DNA from: an uncultured Porphyromonadaceae bacterium
Lineage (GTDB): Bacteria > Bacteroidota > Bacteroidia > Bacteroidales > Muribaculaceae
DNA: 64,000 nt
Assembly (NCBI GenBank): GCA_900541865.1
Contig: UQLO01000009.1
Coordinates: forward strand, 10,838 to 74,837
Reading direction: 5' to 3'
Shown here: piece by piece, positions 43,656-50,536 of the stretch
Layout of the letters: every line of letters starts with the position of its first letter
How positions within the stretch are numbered: the stretch's first letter is position 1
Notes under the pieces: model-generated
Told to the model about the DNA's origin: nothing
Seen by the model: the letters and a program-made list of their open reading frames with translations, nothing else
Database searches by the model: none
Program-made: the position numbers and the translations under genes

Positions 43656-44410
43656 TTCGCTTTTGGTTCGTGAAGATATTCGAATTTGCATTTGTATAGG
43701 TAGACCAGAACCTGCCAGAAGTCGGTTTGTTCTAGCTCGCGAACGTTGCCGAACAACCCGGCCGTGGCCACCTCCAGAGTGATCCCCGTCCAGCCCGTTT
43801 TATCGTCGGGGCGGCTGCGCTCGGTTGCCTTGAAGATGATACTCAGGTCGAGTGCGCTCCCATTGATCTCTATTGGACCGGACTGGATTGCCTGCCAGAC
43901 GTTACCAAAAAGTTGAGGAGCATGCATGGTCAAAATCATATCAACCTCAGCGTCCGCCGGTATGTCGTACATGACGCGGGCTATTTGCTTGCACACCTCC
44001 TCGGCGTTGTCCTCGTTGAGCATGCACAACAGAATGCTGCATTCGGTGAACTGGCCCCAAGTCATACCGTTTAGCCAATCGCCCGGCCCCTTGTGGCTTC
44101 CGTATTCCGGGAGCAAGTTGCGGCACGTGGCGAAACTGAACCGGGGTGGTTTTTCGCCAATGACGAATCCCCGCATTACCTCCGCCATGGCGGGGATGCA
44201 TTCGTCGACGATGGCCTCACAATACTTTGTGAGCGGGATACGCAAACCAAGTAGTTTGCTGAAAAACCGCACTCTGAAATCATTGATATCGATGGCACCC
44301 CCGGCAACATGCATTACCAGACGGATGTACTCGATATATTGCTCGGTATTGAGTTCGTCAACGCATCCGGGAACCTCTCGCTCGTGCCCTTTGAATTTTA
44401 CCGTTATCAT
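43652..44410 (-). CDS. Phage protein of unknown function (connector region)
   Basis: A 252-residue protein starting MITVKFKGHEREVPGCVDEL, overlapping the previous gene by the bases of a shared TCAT (ATGA). The central part is helical (YIRLVMHVAGGAIDIND, then CSILLCMLNEDNAEEVCKQIARVM). No transmembrane segment, no known motif. The C-terminal end (YLYKCKFEYLHEPKAK) is basic. It lies between a DUF6712-like protein and lysozyme in a chain of overlapping genes. Confidence 0.55.
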   Translation of the reverse strand: MITVKFKGHEREVPGCVDELNTEQYIEYIRLVMHVAGGAIDINDFRVRFFSKLLGLRIPLTKYCEAIVDECIPAMAEVMRGFVIGEKPPRFSFATCRNLLPEYGSHKGPGDWLNGMTWGQFTECSILLCMLNEDNAEEVCKQIARVMYDIPADAEVDMILTMHAPQLFGNVWQAIQSGPIEINGSALDLSIIFKATERSRPDDKTGWTGITLEVATAGLFGNVRELEQTDFWQVLVYLYKCKFEYLHEPKAK

Positions 44411-45360
44411 CAGAACGTCATACCTTTGGTGTGGAGTATCGGGCCGGGCGTGTAGTGCTCGACTGGTTTCTCCTCGGAACTACGGAGAGCCGACACTGCG
44501 TCCTCGAGCTGGCGGAGGTAGCGGTCGGCATCGGCGCCAAGCGACGCAGCTACGGAGTCGCGGGCGCTCTTCTCGGCGCGGAGGCGCTGCTGCACCGGCA
44601 CCTGCTGGTTCACCTGCACTATGCCTTCAGGGAGCACCTCTATCGGGAGACGCTCGACTGCCTTCTTGATGGCCAGGAGCGCTACGGCTCGGCGGGCGCA
44701 GTCGTTCAGCTCGGAGGCATAGGGCTCGTTACTCGCAAGCATCTCTTTGAGCATGTCGCGCCCCACGGTGGTAACAATACTCGTTTCCTGAGCTTCGCGG
44801 ATGAGGGGAAGGAGGGTTATGAAGAGCCGGTGACTCCCTATGACGTAGTATTCGTCGAATTCCTCCTTCGAGCGGAGTAACAGCCCGCTGCGCATTCTGT
44901 ATTTGGAGCCCTCGATCCAGAACTTGTACTGTCCCGTGTCAAGGGCCTCGATGAGTGCGTCGGTGAACTCGTATGCCAGACGCTGCACGTTTGCCTCGTC
45001 TTTGTACTGCTCCAGAGCGGTCATGCCTTTCTCGTTCTCACCCAGACGGCGGGCGCGACCGTTGGTATCGTGCTGGGCGTCGAGCGTCGGAATGATTTTA
45101 AGCCAGGTGAAGCAAGCCACGGCCCGCTGGAGATACTGAAGCGGGATGGTGCATGATGCCGGGAAAAACGAACTTGGCTCGCACCCCGATTCGTAGAACG
45201 TAGCCAGTGCCGTCGTCACGTCGTTGCCCACTATGGCTGCCACGTCGCGGATGCCCAGCGGGAGCACGCCTTTCCACAGTTCGTAATCGACGTCACGCAT
45301 GAATCCTATTGCTGCGGCCAGCTCCTCGGCGCCGCGGCCGTCGCGGTCAAATAATTTCAT
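44410..45360 (-). CDS. DUF6712-like phage connector protein
   Basis: A 316-residue protein starting MKLFDRDGRGAEELAAAIGF. It is mostly helical, with a long stretch rich in Ala, Leu and Glu (ALEQYKDEANVQRLAYEFTDALIEALDTGQYKFWIEGSKYRMR). That segment, and the linked place behind the portal, resemble the DUF6712 family found in Bacteroidetes phages. The role is probably head-tail connection. It overlaps both neighbours, so the group is translated as a unit. Family by recollection only. Confidence 0.6.
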   Translation of the reverse strand: MKLFDRDGRGAEELAAAIGFMRDVDYELWKGVLPLGIRDVAAIVGNDVTTALATFYESGCEPSSFFPASCTIPLQYLQRAVACFTWLKIIPTLDAQHDTNGRARRLGENEKGMTALEQYKDEANVQRLAYEFTDALIEALDTGQYKFWIEGSKYRMRSGLLLRSKEEFDEYYVIGSHRLFITLLPLIREAQETSIVTTVGRDMLKEMLASNEPYASELNDCARRAVALLAIKKAVERLPIEVLPEGIVQVNQQVPVQQRLRAEKSARDSVAASLGADADRYLRQLEDAVSALRSSEEKPVEHYTPGPILHTKGMTF

Positions 45361-46027
45361 CTAGTTTGAGTTTATATGGGTGCCAATTGTATTTGTCAAG
45401 ATTGATAACCTTCATCTTGTCGAAAACCTCCTCTTTATAGAACCGGGCCAGGCCCTCGTCGACGGTGATGCACATCTGTTCGCTGCGCGGATTGACGTTG
45501 AAGTTGGCGCTTCCTTCGGCCACGAAGTCAAACCGGTCGCCAAATCCCGTCATAACCTTGGCGTGGTTGCGAAGTATACCGACTCTGCCGCCGGTGGGGA
45601 CCACAACTTCCTTAAGCGCAAGATAGATGTCGATGTTCTTGTACTTGAATAGTTCTCCTATGTAGAAATCCAATCGGCCGATTAGCCCGGACTCAATCCA
45701 CCTCTTGATCTGGGCAATGTGCGATGTCGACAGATAGAACGTCTGACACACCAAGTATTCCAGAGGCTGCTGCTTGAGTATTGCCCGGAGGTAGGCGATG
45801 GAGTCGATGTTTCCGTAGGAAAACACGTGGTAGGCGTCGCCTCGGTTGAAGTGCCACGGGAGCAAATTCTCAAGCTGAAGCTCGGTGACCACTCGTCGCT
45901 CAATCTGCTTCGGCCGCAGCTTGTGCGCCTTGGCCGGAGTGTCCTTGTTTGGATCGTCGATTGCCTCACGGCCGCCCTCGCGCTGTGGGGCGGCCGGTTC
46001 GGGCGGTGCTGAAAACAGGTCAAGCAT
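45347..46027 (-). CDS. Phospholipase D-like domain protein in the head module
   Basis: A 226-residue protein, overlapping the portal gene by eight bases. The N-terminal 45 residues are disordered and charged. The C-terminal half has one HxK motif: GRVGILRNHAKVMTGFGDRFDFVAEGSANFNVN, where H-A-K and the GSANFN segment match a single PLD half-site. PLD enzymes need two HKD sites, so this would act as a dimer. DNA nuclease, phosphodiesterase or purely structural roles are possible. It lies between portal and connector genes. The PLD-like call is moderate. Confidence 0.65.
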   Translation of the reverse strand: MLDLFSAPPEPAAPQREGGREAIDDPNKDTPAKAHKLRPKQIERRVVTELQLENLLPWHFNRGDAYHVFSYGNIDSIAYLRAILKQQPLEYLVCQTFYLSTSHIAQIKRWIESGLIGRLDFYIGELFKYKNIDIYLALKEVVVPTGGRVGILRNHAKVMTGFGDRFDFVAEGSANFNVNPRSEQMCITVDEGLARFYKEEVFDKMKVINLDKYNWHPYKLKLDEII

Positions 46028-47378
46028 TGGCCTTCACGCGATTTTCGGGGTTGACGTTCTTTTCGGCCTCTACCACGGTGCGGTATAACCCGACTCGGAT
46101 ATCCGTGCCGGGGTGGTTGGCCTGGATGAACTGCTGGAACGGGGCGCAAAGAACCATATCGGTCACGGCTGTCTCGGTGGCGTTGTAGACCTTCAGGCTG
46201 TAGAGCTTCTCGCTGCCGGAGCCAAGTTTGGTGTCCAGGATTAGATTACTCAATGCCGGGTCGAGACCGAATCCGGAGGTGGCGGCCGCTTCGGCCTTTT
46301 TACAGATTGCTACCTGAGCCTCGATGTAGTCTTTGATTTTTTTGTCGATTGGCGTCACCTTCCAGCCCTCGAAGTTGTTGGCCTCGGCATTCCAGTACTG
46401 ACTCGTATGCATAAACTTGCCGGCATTCTTGCGCCCCGTCATACCTTCTGCATATCTTTCCATGGCCTCATCCTTGAAGTCTTCGAGCATCTGGGCAGTA
46501 TAGGTCTCCCCCAGTTGGGCGCACCGGTCGCGGATGGCCTGCTCGGCCTTGTCCCAGTACGACTGCGGGCTCTCGATGTGCATCGATATGGCGGAGGCGT
46601 TTTCATTGTAGGCTGCCAGAATTCCGGCCAGCGTTCCGGCAAGCTCAATCCATTCGAAAGCGCCAACAAATCGCGGCACGCTGTAGTAATCCTTGTTGTA
46701 AGAGTATATCTGGTAGTATGCCATGCTCACCGGATGCTCGAATGGCTTTGCCGGATTGAAAAGCGGATATCGGCGGAAATTGTCGGTGGTGGGATTCGGA
46801 AAATCACCTACCACTACCTCGGAGGGCGCCGTATCCTCGCCGGCATAGACGAATCGTACCTTGCGGGCCGGAACGTGCTCGACCTTAGCCAGACGGCCCG
46901 GGAGACCGACGCGGGAGGCACGGGTGCGGGTAAACTTAACCCAGAAGCCCTCCAGGTGAACCAGGTCTATCAGACACCGGTGCATCTCGCGGCGAAAGTC
47001 GAAGCTGTCGAGCTCGGCTATGAGTGCCGGGTCGGTAGTCCACTCCCGGTAGAAACGGTTGCCCTCGCTAGCGTTGCGGTAGAGCTGCGGGCCTTCGCCC
47101 CACTGTAGCCCGGCCTTTTTGCCCAGGATGCCCTCCCCGGCATAAAACCGGGATAGAATCCGGTCTACGTAGCCCGGCATGTCGTCGCCGGGGCCGTAGG
47201 GCACAACCCTGCATCCGTAGACGCTGCGGTATTTTTGGAATGTGCCGTAGCCGCCCAGCAGCATGCGGCTCGTCGGAGCCCAACCCTCGCCGCCGCTGTG
47301 GCGGGCGTTGAGGTTGAATGAGTAGAGGCTACCGTCGGGGGCATTGATAAACCCAAAATTTCCTGATCTGCGTATCAT
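46020..47378 (-). CDS. Phage portal protein
   Basis: A 452-residue protein that should form the dodecameric portal through which DNA is packed. The start is MIRRSGNFGFINAPDGSLYS. The length, the place in front of the head genes, and the stretch YNENASAISMHIESPQSYWDKAEQAIRD, then KDYIEAQVAICKKAEAAATSGFGLDPALSNL and SEKLYSLKVYNATETAVTD, agree with portal proteins of Bacteroidetes siphophages. No strict catalytic motif exists for portals, so the call rests on length, secondary structure and neighbours. It lies four bases behind the small gene at 47383. Confidence 0.75.
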   Translation of the reverse strand: MIRRSGNFGFINAPDGSLYSFNLNARHSGGEGWAPTSRMLLGGYGTFQKYRSVYGCRVVPYGPGDDMPGYVDRILSRFYAGEGILGKKAGLQWGEGPQLYRNASEGNRFYREWTTDPALIAELDSFDFRREMHRCLIDLVHLEGFWVKFTRTRASRVGLPGRLAKVEHVPARKVRFVYAGEDTAPSEVVVGDFPNPTTDNFRRYPLFNPAKPFEHPVSMAYYQIYSYNKDYYSVPRFVGAFEWIELAGTLAGILAAYNENASAISMHIESPQSYWDKAEQAIRDRCAQLGETYTAQMLEDFKDEAMERYAEGMTGRKNAGKFMHTSQYWNAEANNFEGWKVTPIDKKIKDYIEAQVAICKKAEAAATSGFGLDPALSNLILDTKLGSGSEKLYSLKVYNATETAVTDMVLCAPFQQFIQANHPGTDIRVGLYRTVVEAEKNVNPENRVKANA

Positions 47379-47382
47379 GGTC

Positions 47383-47676
47383 TTAGTTGAGTTCGGTCGG
47401 GATGCCGTCTATCTCCATAATCAACGGCTGCCAGCATACCAGCGGGCGGCCGGTCTCGGTATCGACGATGAATAACTTTTGCGACGAGTTCGCAATCATC
47501 TCGTCGGAGGCTGCTGCGCGAACTCGCGCTTTGGCTATGTAGGCGACGTCGCCGCCGGAGCGGGTGTCGCGGTTGTACTTGCGGAAACGGATGGCGAACG
47601 TGCCCCCCTCTTCACTTATGGCGCGGGCGCGGTGAACCGCGTCGAACACACTTATTTTCTTTTTATCAGATTCCAT
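47383..47676 (-). CDS. Small phage protein before portal
   Basis: A 97-residue protein starting MESDKKKISVFDAVHRARAI, basic and beta-rich (GTFAIRFRKYNRDT; LFIVDTETGRPLVCW). It overlaps the spanin candidate by 25 bases and lies four bases before the portal. Not recognised; a head or DNA-packaging accessory role is likely by position. Confidence 0.6.
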   Translation of the reverse strand: MESDKKKISVFDAVHRARAISEEGGTFAIRFRKYNRDTRSGGDVAYIAKARVRAAASDEMIANSSQKLFIVDTETGRPLVCWQPLIMEIDGIPTELN

Positions 47677-48155
47677 AGATTTTCGAGTATGACGTAGACA
47701 ATGTAGACCAAACCGGCTACCAGCAGCCAGCCACCAATCAGAACTTCGATGCCGGGCCGCGACGTCTCTTTTTGTTCCGCAAAAGTGAACTCGCTTCGGC
47801 CGGTATGCGTGGCGGCGGAGTAAGAACTCCGAACGTCAAAACGGACGCTGTCGACCGAAGCCCGGAATCCGGCCAGTCGGGCGACCGATATTGTGTTCCA
47901 GGCGTAAACGGTGCGACCTGTGGCGCTGTCGCATTCGACTGTGAGAGTTCCGGTATAAGAGCGAGTTTTGTGCTCTTCGGCAAGCTCGCCGTAACCTGTG
48001 GCCGCTCTGCCGTGCACACTATCCGTACGCATCTCGACTCTGACCGTATCGACGACATAACTTTGGGTTTTGACTGCGGCATGCTTGCTGCCGCAACCAC
48101 ACAGAGCAAAAGCGCAAAAGGCCAAAATAACCGTGATAACCTCATGCCGGTTCAT
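47652..48155 (-). CDS. Candidate unimolecular spanin (lipoprotein with C-terminal membrane segment)
   Basis: A 167-residue protein. The N-terminus is a lipoprotein signal (MNRHEVITVILAFCAFALCGC, lipobox LCGC, lipid Cys about residue 22). The periplasmic middle is beta-rich (VRVEMRTDSVHGRAATG). Residues 135-160 form one transmembrane segment (VLIGGWLLVAGLVYIVYVIL) with a positive tail NLIKRK. An outer-membrane lipid anchor and an inner-membrane anchor in one chain is the layout of u-spanins, which fuse both membranes at the end of lysis. It overlaps the upstream one-helix membrane protein by four bases (ATGA). Confidence 0.65.
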   Translation of the reverse strand: MNRHEVITVILAFCAFALCGCGSKHAAVKTQSYVVDTVRVEMRTDSVHGRAATGYGELAEEHKTRSYTGTLTVECDSATGRTVYAWNTISVARLAGFRASVDSVRFDVRSSYSAATHTGRSEFTFAEQKETSRPGIEVLIGGWLLVAGLVYIVYVILENLWNLIKRK

Positions 48156-48478
48156 AGCTTGGTGACGTCGATGGCCTTGAAGTTAGTGCAACTCGGTGCG
48201 AGCTCGCAGCAGCATGTGCGGGCCGCCCGCATAAGGTTTTCCATTTCCCGCATCTGGCGCTTGAGGCTGCGCTGGTCTTCCTTGATGGAGTTGATTTCGC
48301 CCTCCAGACGCGTGCGGTCTTTGTTGAGGTCTTCTATGAGCCCCTGATAGACGGCCTGCACCTTCTCCATAGCGGACGCCTCCGCCTGCTTGCGGTCGTA
48401 TTTTATTGTAAATATCCAAGTGGCGCCACCGCCCAAGATGAGCGTGGCCAACGGGATGAGTATGTTGATGGTGTCCAT
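48152..48478 (-). CDS. Small membrane protein with coiled coil, possible lysis protein
   Basis: A 108-residue protein. One transmembrane segment is at residues 4-22 (INILIPLATLILGGGATWIF), followed by a long coiled coil (about 28-82, MEKVQAVYQGLIEDLNKDRTRLEGEINSIKED). The C-terminus has several Cys (RTCCCELAPSC). It is translationally coupled to the spanin candidate. A one-helix protein next to a spanin is typical of phage lysis clusters, but the coiled coil is not a holin hallmark. Could be an antiholin, pinholin or disruptor. Confidence 0.55.
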   Translation of the reverse strand: MDTINILIPLATLILGGGATWIFTIKYDRKQAEASAMEKVQAVYQGLIEDLNKDRTRLEGEINSIKEDQRSLKRQMREMENLMRAARTCCCELAPSCTNFKAIDVTKL

Positions 48479-48540
48479 TGCTGATATCTATTTGCACTGC
48501 AAATATCGGCATAGCACCGACGGCTGCGAAGGACAACAGC

Positions 48541-48572
48541 AAAAGGCGGAACAATCTCTCGATTGTTCCGCC
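48541..48572 (-). terminator. Intrinsic terminator upstream of the lysis/portal genes
   Basis: GGCGGAACAAT (48545-48555) and ATTGTTCCGCC (48562-48572) form an 11-pair perfect stem, followed on the minus strand by TTTT. It ends transcription from the 49094-49796 genes and the structured stretch between. Confidence 0.85.
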
Positions 48573-49093
48573 AACCTAAAACCTATGCTAATTGGCTAAC
48601 TTATTTTTACCTTAATCGTGTTTAACAAACAATTCAATATAAACCATCAAGCTTTGAGCACTATTAATAATAAAAAACCAATCGTGGAGACGGGAGCGAC
48701 GAAGCTCCAACCCGGTGAGAAGTTATAGCGGCGGGGCATTTACGCCGCCCTGGCGTCTCCGTGCGTGGGGCCGGACGACAATTGACGTTTCAAAGTGTTA
48801 TATGGAAATATCCAAAATGGGAGTTTTGTTTGGGCGACCGGCCCCGGTCAAGTGTGAATGGGGGCAACCCGTGCCTCCGACCGGCCTCCTCTGAGGCTCT
48901 GCGTCTGTCTGAACCTTGAATCTAATCCGCCTCGCGGCGGTGCTGTGAATACATATGGCGTTTTGCCAATCTTGCTTGCGGCAACGGGGGCTTCGACGCC
49001 CCAACCTCTGCAGAAATCTTAGTGTACGGCCGGAGCCGGGAATCTCGATCAGCCACGAGGCATTTCCGTGGCGGTTTCGTTGCCTGTATCGAG
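48573..49093 (-). ncRNA. Candidate structured non-coding RNA in the phage late region
   Basis: There is no convincing coding frame in these 521 bases, yet complementary segments are dense: GGAGACG/CGTCTCC (48686/48754) closing hairpins at 48693 and 48730; GGGGCCGG/CCGGCCCC (48767/48838); GGGGGCA/TGCCTCC (48860/48872); GCCTC/GAGGC (48884); CCGCC/GGCGG (48927); GGGGC/GCCCC (48987); and GCCACG/CGTGGC (49052). On the minus strand the CCGCC hairpin closes a GCGA tetraloop, a GNRA type. The stretch ends just before a strong minus-strand terminator. A large ornate phage RNA of the GOLLD or ROOL kind, or an operon element, would look like this. No family is assigned. Confidence 0.45.
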
Positions 49094-49504
49094 TTAGTCG
49101 AGCCCGTGGAACGCACGGTCGGAGTCCGTGTCGCGACCGGCTATGGACACCAGTGCGTCAGTCACGATGGCTTCAGCTTCTTCCGACGTCGGGGCGTCTT
49201 GCGCGCCCTCTTCGGCGAGTTCGATCTCGTCGAGAATTTCAGAGTAAAGACTCGCGTCGCACTCACCCAGACGAAGGGTGCGGAGGTCGTCCTTGAGCAG
49301 GAACATGATGTGTATGAGCCGGAGGGCCCGGTTGGGTTCGAGAGTTCCGTTGGCGGCGCACTCGGCAGCCAGTTTCTGGAGGGCCGTGATGGCACTCTGG
49401 TAGAGGACGTAGGTTGTCACGGAATCGTTGGCGCGGAGCTCGGCGATTACCTGAAGAGCTCGGCGGATGACTGTCTCTTTGGGTTCGTTGTTCTTGGTTT
49501 CCAT
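49094..49504 (-). CDS. Phage protein of unknown function
   Basis: A 136-residue acidic helical protein starting METKNNEPKETVIRRALQVI. Notable are LYQSAITALQKLAAECAANG and a C-terminal acidic part (ILDEIELAEEGAQDAPTSEE). No transmembrane segment. It lies between a two-helix membrane protein and the structured non-coding stretch. It was not recognised. Confidence 0.6.
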   Translation of the reverse strand: METKNNEPKETVIRRALQVIAELRANDSVTTYVLYQSAITALQKLAAECAANGTLEPNRALRLIHIMFLLKDDLRTLRLGECDASLYSEILDEIELAEEGAQDAPTSEEAEAIVTDALVSIAGRDTDSDRAFHGLD

Positions 49505-49541
49505 TTTAGCTTTGGTTTTATTGGTTGTTATTTTTGTGGAT

Positions 49542-49796
49542 TCAGGGCTTGGTGCGGAGGATTCGCATCGACGGTCGGACGCTTTCGAGTGCGAAGGCAG
49601 CCAGGAAGGTGATTGCTCCGGCGCCGTAGAGAAGGTCGTCGCTGAAGGTGAAACCGGCCACGAAAACGGCGCCGCCGATTACGGATACAAAGGTAGTGAA
49701 TTTCCGCGAAGTTGCGAATATAATTCCGCGTTTAAGTAGTTTGCTTACACGCGAGGGGCGTTTTTCAACTGCCGGAGTGAGTGCGAGTGCTTTCAT
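49542..49796 (-). CDS. Small two-helix membrane protein, holin candidate
   Basis: An 84-residue protein with a basic N-terminus (MKALALTPAVEKRPSRVSKLLKRG), two predicted membrane helices (FTTFVSVIGGAVFVAGFTF and LLYGAGAITFLAAFALESV) separated by SDD, and a basic tail. Small size, two helices and a short loop are the class II holin layout. The phage lysozyme has no signal peptide, so a holin must exist. A long leader (49797-50000) with an attenuator-like hairpin lies upstream. Confidence 0.6.
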   Translation of the reverse strand: MKALALTPAVEKRPSRVSKLLKRGIIFATSRKFTTFVSVIGGAVFVAGFTFSDDLLYGAGAITFLAAFALESVRPSMRILRTKP

Positions 49797-49840
49797 CGGG
49801 AGGACTGCTTGGCGTTAATAATGTTTATTAATCGGGCACG

Positions 49841-49951
49841 AAAAAGCGCCTGCTTCTCCGTGTCGCCAAACAGTCCAAATATCATACAGAGCCAATATGT
49901 GGATGGAGAACGCAGGCGCTGAATATCGTTGTTTACGGCATAAAAAATGCC
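49841..49951 (-). promoter_or_regulatory. Leader hairpins / attenuator before the holin candidate
   Basis: On the minus strand the order is a hairpin GGCAT/ATGCC (49937-49951), then a 15-pair stem AGCGCCTGCgTTCTCC / GGAGAAGCAGGCGCT (49920-49905 with 49859-49845, one bulge) with a 45-base loop, followed by TTTT. It looks like an intrinsic terminator in the 200-base leader between promoter 50007 and the ATG at 49796. A 45-base loop allows alternative pairing. It could also end a separate 160-base small RNA. Confidence 0.55.
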
Positions 49952-50006
49952 CGAATTTCATCGAGCCTTGCGGGCCCTGTATTATTATTCTTTCTGTTTG
50001 GCACGA

Positions 50007-50014
50007 CAAAGTTA
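50007..50014 (-). promoter_or_regulatory. Promoter of the lysis/holin transcript
   Basis: The minus strand reads TAACTTTG with TTTG sites upstream in an A/T-rich tract (50031-50034, 16 bases away). It stands downstream of the terminase terminator, so a fresh promoter is needed here. Confidence 0.55.
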
Positions 50015-50033
50015 CGGCGACTTCTGCAAACAA

Positions 50034-50476
50034 AAAAAAAAAATAGTTAAGAAATGTTACGAGTATGCGTTAATTTTACCGACCGCCCGTAAATCTACAT
50101 TTTTGGGGTTTCGGAGGAAATACGGAAACCGGTGTTTTGGGGCTATTATCACGCTCAAAATCCACGAAAAATGCAGTTTCAATGCAGTTTTTTGGGGCTT
50201 AATTCGACCAAATCCCGCATATTTAACGAATTAGACGCTCCCGGTGGGTCGGTTTCGTATTTTGCGTGAACGGGAAGACGGGGCCCGCTCTGCCCTGCCG
50301 AAGCAATTACCACACCCCCCAATAGTGAAATGTGAGCCAAATCTTGTTACGCCTGTATCCAATGGGGCTGATGATTACGGCATTGACTCTTCGGGCCGGG
50401 CGCTTACCCGTCGGCCCGTCGATAAGCCGGCCATAGTTATGTTAAATAAACCCTCGCGAAAAAATATGGCGCAGTG
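50034..50476. other. Gap of about 440 bases without gene between terminase and holin candidate
   Basis: No good reading frame was found. It holds a direct repeat AATGCAGTTT (50170-50179 and 50181-50190), a poly-T stretch after it, and a hairpin GGGCCG/CGGCCC around 50394-50416. A short basic plus-strand frame starts at 50439 but has no support. Composition is AT-rich at the left, GC-rich at the right. Confidence 0.4.
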
Positions 50477-50477
50477 C

Positions 50478-50514
50478 AAAAAAAAGACGGCCTATGCATC
50501 GCGCACGGGCCGCC
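50478..50514 (-). terminator. Terminator after large terminase gene
   Basis: On the minus strand GGCGGCC (50514-50508) pairs with GGCCGTC (50492-50486, one G-U), followed by eight T (50485-50478). It lies 23 bases downstream of the terL stop codon. Confidence 0.75.
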
Positions 50515-50536
50515 CACACAAGAGTTCCAAGAAAGA

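Noticed and set aside
49815..50033. 72-codon minus-strand frame before the holin candidate
   Set aside because: It overlaps the promoter -7 box and the leader hairpins and has no protein-like features.
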